Of a stretch of DNA of 64,000 nt, positions 34,397 to 42,304 are shown in pieces. Position 1 is the stretch's first letter. Each line of letters opens with the position of its first letter. Position numbers and translations under genes: made by a program. This DNA comes from Paenibacillus spongiae (GTDB taxonomy: Bacteria; Bacillota; Bacilli; Paenibacillales; Paenibacillaceae): positions 540,501 through 604,500 of the forward strand of contig NZ_CP091430.1 in the NCBI RefSeq assembly GCF_024734895.1. The letters run 5' to 3'. The notes under the pieces were generated by a model. The model saw only the letters and a list, made by a program, of their open reading frames with translations, was not told the origin of the DNA and searched no databases.

Positions 34397-34743
34397 TGGG
34401 ATCTCGTCCTTTCTCTGTGAAGCCGTTGCTGCGGCTAGTTATGTTCGTATCCTGTTCTATTCGTGTTTAGAGGACGAAAAACCTTCTTTGACACCGGGAT
34501 GCGGGAGCAGCGGGAGGAGGCAGAGAAGCGCCTTAGCGTATCCATATGAACAAAGCATTCACCCGAGCGGACGGAAACAGGCCATGCATGTATCGCGATG
34601 CTTGCCGGGAGCGGGCGGCCTTCAGAATAAATCGTATGATGGGAGAAGGGAACTATTCTTTAAATAAATTTTCAAAAGGTTGGAAATGAGTTGTGCTTTA
34701 ATTTGTTTTGTGGTATGATTCGAGTAATCGAAATGGAGACCTG

Positions 34744-34803
34744 AATTCACATATTGTAAAGGGTTAATATTTTTTCGATATTACCTTTTTCAATATGTGA
34801 ATT
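34744..34803 (+). promoter_or_regulatory. Structured leader of the cold-shock gene
   Basis: AATTCACATATTG (34744-34756) pairs perfectly with CAATATGTGAATT (34791-34803); inside, GGTTAATAT pairs with ATATTACC with a one-base bulge. The outer stem is followed by TTTTGTTT. The ATG is 45 bases downstream. Such AT-rich leaders on csp genes respond to temperature; here the T tract also makes it look like an attenuator. The rest of 34397-34743 shows nothing definite. Confidence 0.65.
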
Positions 34804-34848
34804 TTTGTTTACTGGAGAGGAATAATATTTTTCGGAGGTTGTTTACAG

Positions 34849-35049
34849 ATGCAAACAGGTACAGTTAAATGGTTCAACGCAGAAAAGGGTTTTGGCTTTA
34901 TCGAAGTTGAAGGCGGCAATGACGTATTCGTACACTTCAGCGCAATCACTGGCGACGGCTTCAAAACTCTTGACGAAGGCCAACGCGTTGAATTCAACGT
35001 TGTTCAAGGCAACCGTGGACCACAAGCTGAGAACGTCGTTAAGCTGTAA
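34849..35049 (+). CDS. Cold-shock protein, CspA/CspB family
   Basis: 66 aa, the standard length. RNP-1 KGFGFIEV and RNP-2 VFVHFS motifs are intact, as is the start [11 protein letters not shown]. Binds single-stranded nucleic acids as an RNA chaperone. Ribosome site GGAGGTTG. Preceded by a long leader with a stable hairpin and followed by a strong terminator and a ydjO-like gene. Confidence 0.96.
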   Translation: MQTGTVKWFNAEKGFGFIEVEGGNDVFVHFSAITGDGFKTLDEGQRVEFNVVQGNRGPQAENVVKL

Positions 35050-35063
35050 GACAAACATATAAG

Positions 35064-35099
35064 AACTGCCCTTAACACCAAGTTAGGGGCAGTTTTTTT
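35064..35099 (+). terminator. Intrinsic terminator after csp
   Basis: AACTGCCCTTAAC / GTTAGGGGCAGTT with a 6-base loop and T7 tail. Confidence 0.92.
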
Positions 35100-35236
35100 A
35101 CAACATAGGAGGACCTGTTCCTAAATCGCGGATGGCGCTTCCTGTAAGCAACCTTTTCTGTAATCCCGGTCAGCCGCTGGCGACTCGCTCGTTCTAGGGC
35201 CGATCCAACCAAATTAAGACTAAGGGGGTACGTTCC

Positions 35237-35437
35237 ATGTATTCACGAAAAAAACCGTTAGAGGAAATTCCGGAAGAGGTTACCGCAATTTGGTCATGCA
35301 CCAATGACGGGTGCAACGGTTGGATGAGAGATAATTTCGCGTTTGAGTCGGAGCCCGCTTGCCCGCTCTGTTCGTCGTCCATGGTGAGCAGTACCAAGAC
35401 GCTCCCCTCGCTAGTCAATCACAACAGCCGGCATTAA
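35237..35437 (+). CDS. YdjO-like cold-inducible zinc-ribbon protein
   Basis: 66 aa. AIWSCTNDGCNGWMRDNFAFESEPACPLCSSSMVS has four Cys in C-x4-C...C-x2-C spacing, the YdjO family pattern. Probably a zinc ribbon. YdjO-type genes commonly sit next to csp genes, as here. Role unknown beyond cold induction. Confidence 0.85.
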   Translation: MYSRKKPLEEIPEEVTAIWSCTNDGCNGWMRDNFAFESEPACPLCSSSMVSSTKTLPSLVNHNSRH

Positions 35438-35493
35438 TCTGCAAGCGGTACGTTCATGAGGATGATACGTAAGAAACCGGGGGAAGCTTTACC

Positions 35494-35982
35494 ATGATTA
35501 TCAATGAGAAAATTAAAGCGTCCGAAGTCCGGCTAACCGGTCCGGACGGCGAAGATATGGGGATCGTATCGCGTGACGAGGCACTCGCATTAGCGAAGAA
35601 GCTGAAGGTCGATTTGGTCTGCACGTCGCTGATGAGCAGTCCGCCTCCCTGCAAGCTGACCCCGCGAGGGTCGGCGAAGCAGGAAGCGCTCCAGGCCAAA
35701 CAAGGGGAGCGCCGGAAGGAGAAGCCGGCAGCCGTGAAGGAGATTCGGCTGACTCCGCAAATCGAGGACCATGATTACGTGACGAAGCGCCGGCAGGCCG
35801 AGAAGCTGCTAAGCTCAGGCCATGCCGTACAGCTGGTCGTTCGGCTTCAAGGCTCCAAGGAAGGTCATCAAGCCAAGGAGCTGTTGGAACGATTGGTCAA
35901 GGATCTATCCGCCGCCGGAACGAAGGAGACGGGCATTCAAGTCAGCGGCAAGCAAGCCGCGGTTAAGCTTCGCGCGATATAG
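35494..35982 (+). CDS. Divergent translation initiation factor IF-3 paralog
   Basis: 162 aa. Both halves of IF-3 are recognisable: N-domain IINEKIKASEVRLTGPDGEDMGIVSRDEALALAKKLKVDLV and C-domain KEIRLTPQIEDHDYVTKRRQAEKLLSSGHAVQLVVRL. However the nearly invariant linker patch (K-P-P-V-C-R-I-M-D-Y-G-K-Y-R/K-Y) is replaced by SPPPCKLTPRGSAKQEALQ, and the C-terminal strand is short. This is not the housekeeping infC (no rpmI/rplT nearby). It probably binds the 30S subunit in a modified way, perhaps under cold stress given the csp/ydjO neighbours. Weak ribosome site (GGGGGAAG). Confidence 0.85.
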   Translation: MIINEKIKASEVRLTGPDGEDMGIVSRDEALALAKKLKVDLVCTSLMSSPPPCKLTPRGSAKQEALQAKQGERRKEKPAAVKEIRLTPQIEDHDYVTKRRQAEKLLSSGHAVQLVVRLQGSKEGHQAKELLERLVKDLSAAGTKETGIQVSGKQAAVKLRAI

Positions 35983-35984
35983 AA

Positions 35985-36043
35985 GGCTGCAGGAGATCAT
36001 TTTCCTTCCGCAAGGAAGGAATGAGCTCCCGCAGTCTTTTTTT
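35985..36043 (+). terminator. Intrinsic terminator after the IF-3 paralog
   Basis: GGCTGC...GGAG..TCATT..CCTTCC / GGAAGG..ATGA..CTCC..GCAGTC with GCAA loop and T7 tail. Confidence 0.88.
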
Positions 36044-36248
36044 GTGCCTTTCGTTAAGATGGATCGAAAGAGAGCGGCAGCGAGCCGGGCAGTCGTTGGC
36101 GTCTGCCCGATGAACGACGGCGTCGCAAGGACCGTGTCTGCGCAGCGGTTGCAGCTGGTTCCCATGTCTCTATTGAATGAGACTCCCCATTGACATAATC
36201 TGCTAAAGAAATTACTCTGTAATTCAGAGCTTAAAGGGAGAGTGACTC

Positions 36249-37172
36249 ATGACGACGGTTATTCAGGTGGATCAGCTGCGTAAGCAGTACGGCGCCAAGG
36301 TTGCGCTGGACGGTATTTCACTGGAGATTCACAAAGGCGAAATATTCGGCATCGTCGGCCCCAACGGTGCGGGCAAAACAACGCTAATCGAAATTATCGA
36401 AGGGCTGCGGCTGGCGGACAGCGGGACGGCGCTGGTGCTCGGCATGGATATCCGCAAGCAGGCGGAAGCCATCAAGCAGCGGATTGGCGTGCTGCTGCAG
36501 TCGACCTCGATTCCGGGGAAGGCGAAGGTGAAAGAGGTGCTCAGCCTGTTCGCTTCTTTCTATGAGAGGACGGCGGATGTGAGCGAGATCTCCCGCATAT
36601 TCGGGCTGGCCGACAAGCAGAACGCTTATTTCAAGTCGCTGTCCGGCGGATGGAAGCAGCGCGTCTCGCTGGCGTTGTCCCTGATCAACGATCCGGATAT
36701 CGTATTCCTCGATGAGCCAAGCATGGGTCTTGATCCGAATGCGCGCAGCGAGATGTGGGATACGATCAAGCGTCTGCGGGACGAGGGACGGACGATCGTC
36801 GTGACGACGCACTATATGGAGGAGGCCGAGGTGCTCTGCGACCGGGTTGCGATTATCGACAGCGGACGTCTGATTGCATTGGATGCGCCTAAGCAGCTTA
36901 TCTCAATGCTGGGCGGAGTGAAGCGAATCAGCTTCAGCAGATCGGACGCGATCCGGAAGGAAAGTCTGTCCGCACTGACGAATGTGGTCAGCATCGAATG
37001 GGAGCCTACCGTGGTCAGGCTGCATTCTACGGATCTGGACCAGACGCTGAAGGAGCTGTTTCAGCTGGCGGAGGGCGAGGATTGGATGGTACGCGGGCTG
37101 AAGCTGGAGGAAGCGTCGATGAACGATGTGTTTAATCAATTGACTCTGCAGCAAGAGGTGGGAATCGGATGA
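36249..37172 (+). CDS. ABC exporter ATPase, DrrA/CcmA-like
   Basis: 307 aa. Walker A GPNGAGKT, signature LSGGWKQR and Walker B IVFLDEPSMGLDP are intact, followed by the C-terminal regulatory extension typical of drug/lipid exporters (VVRLHSTDLDQTLKELFQL). Overlaps the permease gene by ATGA. First gene of a four-gene operon. Substrate unknown; family members export antibiotics, lipids or peptides. Confidence 0.9.
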   Translation: MTTVIQVDQLRKQYGAKVALDGISLEIHKGEIFGIVGPNGAGKTTLIEIIEGLRLADSGTALVLGMDIRKQAEAIKQRIGVLLQSTSIPGKAKVKEVLSLFASFYERTADVSEISRIFGLADKQNAYFKSLSGGWKQRVSLALSLINDPDIVFLDEPSMGLDPNARSEMWDTIKRLRDEGRTIVVTTHYMEEAEVLCDRVAIIDSGRLIALDAPKQLISMLGGVKRISFSRSDAIRKESLSALTNVVSIEWEPTVVRLHSTDLDQTLKELFQLAEGEDWMVRGLKLEEASMNDVFNQLTLQQEVGIG

Positions 37173-37918
37173 ATGCCTATTTAAAACTGATTTCGTTTGA
37201 TTTGCGCATGTATTTGCGCGATTGGATTACAATATTCTGGGTCCTCATTTATCCCGTTCTTATGCTGCTCATCTTCGGCTCCATGTACGGGGATCAGCCC
37301 GGCAGCGCGCCCGGCAGCCGCTACATCGATTATTACGTTCCGGCGCTGTGCGTCATGAACGTGATGTCGGTCTCTGTATTCACGCTAAATATTAATATGA
37401 TTACGCTTCGGGAAAGCGGCACACTGCGGCGCTTTCGCGTGACGCCGATCCGCAAATCGGCGGTGCTTACCTCCCATGCGGTTCAAGGGCTGCTGCTGGT
37501 TCTTGCCGGAGCCGCGGAAGTGATTATCGTCGGGAAGCTGGTCTGGGATATTCAAATCACGGTTCAAGGGCTGCTGCTGCTGATCTGCAGCATCTTGATC
37601 GGGTGCATCGGATTCTTCAGTCTTGGATTTGCGTTGTCAGGGCTTACGAGTACGCCTGGCGCCGCGAGCGGGCTCGCCATGGCCATCTTCTTCCCGATGC
37701 TGTTCCTATCCGGAATCTCCATGCCGCTGGAATATTTGCCGAAAGTAATGCAGGCATTAAGCGATTGGATTCCGATGACGTACTATGTGGAGATGGCGCA
37801 AGGGGTATGGCAGGGCCATTCGTTGTTAAACTATGGTCAAGGGCTGGTGGTGCTTGCGATCTTCGCAGCCGTATGCATCGCGCTTGCTTTACGGTTGTTC
37901 CGGTGGGAAAATCGGTAA
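37169..37918 (+). CDS. ABC-2-type permease
   Basis: 249 aa with about six membrane helices. ABC-2 features: short cytoplasmic N-terminus, first helix WITIFWVLIYPVLMLLIFGSMYG, RESGTLRRFRVTPI (the E-R-E/G-x-G-T/L-R-x-x-x-x-P/S motif), and SGISMPLEYLPKVMQALSDWIPMTY in the last loop. Pairs with the upstream ATPase. Confidence 0.92.
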   Translation: MNAYLKLISFDLRMYLRDWITIFWVLIYPVLMLLIFGSMYGDQPGSAPGSRYIDYYVPALCVMNVMSVSVFTLNINMITLRESGTLRRFRVTPIRKSAVLTSHAVQGLLLVLAGAAEVIIVGKLVWDIQITVQGLLLLICSILIGCIGFFSLGFALSGLTSTPGAASGLAMAIFFPMLFLSGISMPLEYLPKVMQALSDWIPMTYYVEMAQGVWQGHSLLNYGQGLVVLAIFAAVCIALALRLFRWENR

Positions 37919-37952
37919 TCAGGCTCATCAGGTGAACACAGGAGTGGTGCAA

Positions 37953-38585
37953 TTGAGAGAGAATGATAACGACTTATCCAGATCGCCGGTATCGAATGGA
38001 CGGATAAAGGCGCAGCAGGAGCCGCGGCAGCAAGCATTGAAGGACATTGAATTTATAAAACAGCTGATGGCCAAGAATCAGCGGAAGCTCGATCAATCTT
38101 CTCCGTATTTATATATATGGGGCGCCAACCTGATGGTGGGGTATATCGGGATGCAGTTCAATCTCACGCTGTGGCCCGCCTGGTATTGGCCAATCGGGGC
38201 CGTCGTTGGCATGGTGCTGTCAGCCATAGTCGGAATTCGACAATCCCGCAGCGGCAACGTGCAGGAGGGCGGCTCATACGGATGGATGTTCTGGGTGCCG
38301 TTCCTGTTTATGATGATAACCGGTGTGTTTATGATGGCGACAAAGATCGTTCGCGCTGAGGATTTATCGGTGTTCTGGTTCCTTCTGCTGGGGATGGCGT
38401 ATGCTTCCCTGGGCGCGCTGGTAGGAAGAGGACCGGTTATGCTCGGATTATGGTGTATCCTGCTGGCGATGGTTACCGGCTTGTTCTTCCAGGAGTATCA
38501 GTTCCTCATCTTAGGGCTGCTGGGTGGGGGAGGTAACATTGCTGCAGGATGGATCCTGCACCGTCGGAGTAAGCGGCATGGCTGA
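37953..38585 (+). CDS. Membrane protein of the ABC exporter operon, unknown function
   Basis: 210 aa from TTG 37953 (GGAG 8 bases upstream; GTG codons at 37944/37947 overlap the site). Soluble charged N-terminus (about 1-55: RQQALKDIEFIKQLMAKNQRKLDQ) then five to six hydrophobic helices. Same strand, 34 bases after the permease and overlapping the next gene by 8 bases. No family recognised; the layout looks like a small sensor or accessory component of the exporter. Confidence 0.7.
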   Translation: MRENDNDLSRSPVSNGRIKAQQEPRQQALKDIEFIKQLMAKNQRKLDQSSPYLYIWGANLMVGYIGMQFNLTLWPAWYWPIGAVVGMVLSAIVGIRQSRSGNVQEGGSYGWMFWVPFLFMMITGVFMMATKIVRAEDLSVFWFLLLGMAYASLGALVGRGPVMLGLWCILLAMVTGLFFQEYQFLILGLLGGGGNIAAGWILHRRSKRHG

Positions 38586-38898
38586 GAATATTTTTGATGC
38601 CATCGACGAGACGATACACGCTAAAGCGCGCCTTGGCATTATGAGTCTGCTGGCCGTCCATCAACAGTGCGACTTTGGTTTTCTGCGCAATGAGCTCGGG
38701 CTGACGGAGGGCAATCTGGGCAGCCATATACGAGTGCTGGAGCAGGCAGGCTATATTGATGTGGTCAAGACGTTTGCCGGCAAGCGGCCCAGAACCATCT
38801 GCAGCGCGACCGAGCTGGGAATGAGCATGTTTCAACGTTACATCGAAGGCCTGGAAAAAATCATCCGGATGGCCCAGCTGCCCGGCAAGCGGGGCTAG
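38578..38898 (+). CDS. Small winged-helix regulator
   Basis: 106 aa; ATG 38578 overlaps the upstream stop. FDAIDETIHAKARLGIMSLLAVHQQCDFGFLRNELGLTEGNLGSHIRVLEQAGYIDVVKTFAGKRPRTICSATELG is the 'transcriptional regulator with winged helix, HTH_34/DUF' type often coupled with ABC-2 exporters and membrane proteins in bacilli. Probably represses its own operon. Terminator follows. Confidence 0.85.
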   Translation: MAENIFDAIDETIHAKARLGIMSLLAVHQQCDFGFLRNELGLTEGNLGSHIRVLEQAGYIDVVKTFAGKRPRTICSATELGMSMFQRYIEGLEKIIRMAQLPGKRG

Positions 38899-38905
38899 CG
38901 GCAAT

Positions 38906-38979
38906 AGCTGCAATGGCTGCAAGAGCATCGTTAACGCGACTTCCGTTGAAGGGGGCGGGTGAGGCTCCTGCAGCTTTTT
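38906..38979 (+). terminator. Intrinsic terminator of the ABC exporter operon
   Basis: AGCTGCA (38906) pairs with TGCAGCT (38969) followed by T-rich tail; an alternative pairing uses GCTGCAAGAGC (38917). Confidence 0.65.
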
Positions 38980-39100
38980 CATCGTATACCTTGGATAAGC
39001 TTCACATCCACTCCTTTCGTAAACGAACATCCCCGTCAAAGATGAAGCAAACCGTTTCTTCTTGGCTCAAGCTGCTGCCCGCATATATGCCTGGTTAAAG

Positions 39101-39155
39101 TTAAGAAAAGATTAAGGATTTCGACGGATTTCACTTAAGAACTCCCTTGTAAACT
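39101..39155 (+). promoter_or_regulatory. Promoter module A of the PBP/two-component locus
   Basis: TTAAGAAAA, TAAGG-AT and TTAAG (39101, 39113, 39135) as 11-base-spaced direct repeats, then ACTCCC and a -10-like TAAACT at 39150. The same arrangement with the same spacing occurs at 45323-45377. Repeats of this spacing fit an OmpR-family activator; the response regulator encoded at 41578 is the natural candidate. Confidence 0.55.
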
Positions 39156-39193
39156 TGATCTCAATTACGGATATCAGAAAAGAGGCATGTAAG

Positions 39194-39532
39194 ATGGCGG
39201 ATGCATTCAGGAAGATTCGCTTCAAGTTTCTTTATGTGTGCGCGGGCAGCGCTCTGCTCAGCAGCCTGATCATGTATGCTCTCTATCGAACGGGTGCATA
39301 CGTCTACGCTTCGGCAGATCTTCCGGGGAAGGCGCTGTACGTGCAGCTTGTGAACGGGGTGATTAATCATATCGGCAGAATCCCTGCGGGACTGCTGGGC
39401 GGGGGACTGCTGTTCCTGCTCTTCTTCTATTACCGCTCAGCCAAAATTAAAGACGATGTGATGCGGCTATTGAGCCAATCAACGATTGCCCGGCACGGCG
39501 AAGAGCCTCATCCTCAGAAGGAAGAGAGCTGA
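39194..39532 (+). CDS. Short membrane protein like the N-terminus of the locus histidine kinase
   Basis: 112 aa; ATG 39194 behind AAGAGGCATGTAAG. Two helices: FLYVCAGSALLSSLIMYALY (about 11-30) and GLLGGGLLFLLFFYY (about 68-82). VNGVINHIGRIPAGLLGGG is similar to VIHNIGSIPVMSVTGVILF of the sensor kinase at 42305, covering the extracellular loop and second helix. No HAMP or kinase domain. It may be a duplicated sensor module or a decoy/partner that modulates the kinase. Two bases upstream of the PBP gene start region (stop 39532, next ATG 39536), same operon. Confidence 0.75.
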   Translation: MADAFRKIRFKFLYVCAGSALLSSLIMYALYRTGAYVYASADLPGKALYVQLVNGVINHIGRIPAGLLGGGLLFLLFFYYRSAKIKDDVMRLLSQSTIARHGEEPHPQKEES

Positions 39533-39535
39533 CCC

Positions 39536-41368
39536 ATGGGCTTGAGAAGAGTCGGTTATACGGTATTTGATCTGGCTGTGGCCGGCGCGTTAATCGCGCT
39601 GGCTGCCGCTTTGTATGCCCATATTGCCGGGGAAGCCGTCGCGCAGCAGCATGCCGGTAAGCTCCGCGTCGGCAGCAATAGCATCATTACCGACCGGCAT
39701 GGCAGCGAAATTGCGGTAATGGCCGGGGCGGATACCGGCTTCCGAGAGGAAGCAAAGCTGTCCGAGATGCCGAGGCTGCTGCTGGATGCCTTCGTAGCGA
39801 CCGAAGACCGCCGGTTCTACCGGCACGAAGGCATCGATTGGATCGGAATCGCCAGAGCCATTCGCAGCAATCTGTCGGAGGGGCACTTGTCCCAAGGCGG
39901 CAGCAGCATTACGCAGCAGCTCGCCAGAACGGTATTTCTGGACAACCGCAAGAGCTTTATTCGTAAGCTTAACGAAGCGGGCATTGCGATGGCATTGGAG
40001 AGAAGCCTGTCGAAGGAGAGGCTGCTGGAGCTATATCTCAACCATATTTATTTCGGCCGGCAGCAGGTCGGGGTCAAAGCGGCGGCTCGGCGGTATTTTG
40101 GCATAAGCGATCTGCACCAGCTGCAGCTTTGGCAGATTGCGACATTGGCGGCCATACCGAAGGCGCCTTCCCGTTACAACCCGGTCGATAACTACGCGAA
40201 GAGCAAGGAGAGGCGGAAGGTCGTGCTTGCCTTGATGCATGAGCAGGGGCTGATCAGCCGCCAGCAGCAGCTGGAAGCGGCTGCGGTGGATTACGTTCCT
40301 CCGCAGTCAAGCGGCCGAATCAACCGTTATGCGGCCTATACCGATTATGTGATCCGGGAGGCCGCCGATCTAACAGGGATTTCGCAAGATGAACTGCTTA
40401 CCGGCGGCTATACGATCGAAACGGGATTGGACCAGAATGCTCAGCAGGCGGCGGAAGAGGCATTCGCCGACAAGAAGCATTTTCCTAAGGACGGGAAGGA
40501 TCAGATCGTACAGGGCAGCGCGGTTGTTCTGGATCATCGCACCGGGGAGCTTCGGGCGCTGGTGGGAGGCCGGAATTACGCGGCTGGCGATTATAATCGG
40601 GCGGACCGTATGCTGCGGCAGCCCGGTTCGGCATTCAAGCCGATCATCGTTTATGGTCCTGCGCTGGAGACGGGGAAGTTCAGAGCGGACACGATCCTCC
40701 CGGATAAGAAGATGACCTATCGTTCGTATCAGCCGGAGAACGGGGGAGGCGTGTACCGCGGCTCCGTCACGATGGCGGAGGCGGTGCGGTTATCCATCAA
40801 TTCGCCGGCTGTGTGGCTGCTTCATGAAGTGGGGCTATCCAAGGCGATGCGGTTTGCCGGGGCGCTGGGGATCGAACTCGGGGACCGGGATGAGAGCTTG
40901 GGCTTGGCGCTCGGGGGACTGCACCAGGGCGTCTCGCCGCTTGCGATGGCGCAGGCCTACGGGGCATTCGCCAATAGCGGTGTGCTCGTTCAAGCCCATG
41001 CGGTCCGCATGATTAAGGATTCGCATGGACGGGTCGTGTATGAGCATCCCTTGCGTGCCAAGCAGGTTATGTCCCAGGGGACGGCTGCGTCCATGACGGC
41101 TATGCTTCGAAGCGCGGTGGAAACCGGGACCGGGAAGCAGGCGAAGCTTCCGGGCAGATGGGTCGCGGGCAAGACGGGCACGACTCAGCTTGGGCTTAGC
41201 GGCGTGACGGAGAAGGCTAACCGGGACCTCTGGTTCGCAGGCTATACCTCCGAATTGACCGCTGCGGTATGGATGGGCTTCGACCAGAGCAACCGTGACA
41301 ATTATTTGACGGATTCCAGCGCTGTGGCGGCCCGGATGTTCGCTGCAATCATGCGTGGAACCCGGTAG
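39536..41368 (+). CDS. Class A penicillin-binding protein (transglycosylase/transpeptidase)
   Basis: 610 aa, bitopic with one N-terminal membrane helix. GT51 domain: EDRRFYRHEGIDWIGIARA (catalytic Glu in FVATEDRRFY), GGSSITQQLART, LELYLNHIYFGRQQVGVKAAA. Transpeptidase domain: SxxK as SAFK in RQPGSAFKPI, SxN as SIN in RLSINSPAVW, and KTG in VAGKTGTTQ. All are intact, so an active PBP1a/2a-like enzyme is expected. Encoded in one cluster with a response regulator and kinase of the VanRS type, so probably induced by cell-wall stress. Confidence 0.92.
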   Translation: MGLRRVGYTVFDLAVAGALIALAAALYAHIAGEAVAQQHAGKLRVGSNSIITDRHGSEIAVMAGADTGFREEAKLSEMPRLLLDAFVATEDRRFYRHEGIDWIGIARAIRSNLSEGHLSQGGSSITQQLARTVFLDNRKSFIRKLNEAGIAMALERSLSKERLLELYLNHIYFGRQQVGVKAAARRYFGISDLHQLQLWQIATLAAIPKAPSRYNPVDNYAKSKERRKVVLALMHEQGLISRQQQLEAAAVDYVPPQSSGRINRYAAYTDYVIREAADLTGISQDELLTGGYTIETGLDQNAQQAAEEAFADKKHFPKDGKDQIVQGSAVVLDHRTGELRALVGGRNYAAGDYNRADRMLRQPGSAFKPIIVYGPALETGKFRADTILPDKKMTYRSYQPENGGGVYRGSVTMAEAVRLSINSPAVWLLHEVGLSKAMRFAGALGIELGDRDESLGLALGGLHQGVSPLAMAQAYGAFANSGVLVQAHAVRMIKDSHGRVVYEHPLRAKQVMSQGTAASMTAMLRSAVETGTGKQAKLPGRWVAGKTGTTQLGLSGVTEKANRDLWFAGYTSELTAAVWMGFDQSNRDNYLTDSSAVAARMFAAIMRGTR

Positions 41369-41372
41369 CTCG

Positions 41373-41400
41373 CACCGCGCGCTGCTCCCGGCGCGCGGTG
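41373..41400. other. GC-rich hairpin after the PBP gene
   Basis: CACCGCGCGC / GCGCGCGGTG, 8-base loop, 4 bases after the stop codon; no T tract. May slow transcript decay or partially terminate before the two-component genes. Confidence 0.45.
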
Positions 41401-41577
41401 TTGCGATGGACGCGGTGCGCGGCGAGGCGGCTGATTGACCGCATATCGGTATTTTTTTCACTTGGAAGGCGGCTAGGCTGTTTTGGCTTGACGATATACA
41501 ATAGAGAGAGTGTCGCAATAGGCGAACGAGAGGCCGGGATGGCCGATAGAAGAACGAGTAAGGGAAGGGACAGCATA

Positions 41578-42282
41578 ATGAGTCACGAAACCATCCTGTT
41601 GGTGGACGATGAGCCGGAAATTATCCAATTGATGAAAATTTATTTACTGAACGAGGGCTATACCTTGCATACGGCGAGCAGCGGTGTAGAAGCACTTAGC
41701 ATTCTGGACAAGGAAGCGGTCGATCTGATCGTGATGGATATCATGATGCCGGAGATGGACGGCTTCGACGCTTGCATGAAGATCAGGGAGTGCAACCAGA
41801 TGCCGATTATTTTTCTGTCCGCCAAAGGACAGGAGGTCGATAAAATCAAAGGGCTGAGCATCGGAGCCGACGATTACGTCACCAAGCCGTTCAGCCCGCT
41901 GGAGCTGGTCGCGCGGATCAAATCCCATTTGCGCCGGTATCACAAATATGCGCCATCGGACCGAACGCAGGGCGAAGATATCGTGGAGATCGACGATTTG
42001 GTCATTAATGTCTCGACGCATGAGGTGACGGTCGACGAGCGGCCGGTCAAACTAACGCCACGCGAGTTCGCGATCCTGCTGCTGCTTGCTCGGAATCAAG
42101 GGATCGTAATGAGCATGGAGCATATCTACGAGAAGATTTGGAAGGATACGTTCATGGATTCGAACAACACCGTAATGGTGCATATCCGCAAAATACGCGA
42201 AAAAATCGAGATGGATCCCCGAAAGCCGCGATATATTAAGACCGTCTGGGGCGTCGGGTACAAAATCGATAAGTTATCTTAG
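41578..42282 (+). CDS. OmpR/VanR-family response regulator
   Basis: 234 aa; ATG 41578 follows AAGGGAAGGGA. Receiver domain with the acidic pocket VDDEPEI and phospho-acceptor Asp in LIVMDIMMPEMDG (about residue 56), Lys in DYVTKPFSP. DNA-binding winged helix at about 130-234 with KLTPREFAILLLLARNQG and VMVHIRKIREKIE. Paired with the kinase 22 bases downstream. Candidate activator of the two matching promoter modules at 39101 and 45323. Confidence 0.93.
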   Translation: MSHETILLVDDEPEIIQLMKIYLLNEGYTLHTASSGVEALSILDKEAVDLIVMDIMMPEMDGFDACMKIRECNQMPIIFLSAKGQEVDKIKGLSIGADDYVTKPFSPLELVARIKSHLRRYHKYAPSDRTQGEDIVEIDDLVINVSTHEVTVDERPVKLTPREFAILLLLARNQGIVMSMEHIYEKIWKDTFMDSNNTVMVHIRKIREKIEMDPRKPRYIKTVWGVGYKIDKLS

Positions 42283-42304
42283 GTTGCGGAAGGGGTTTTA
42301 GGTT

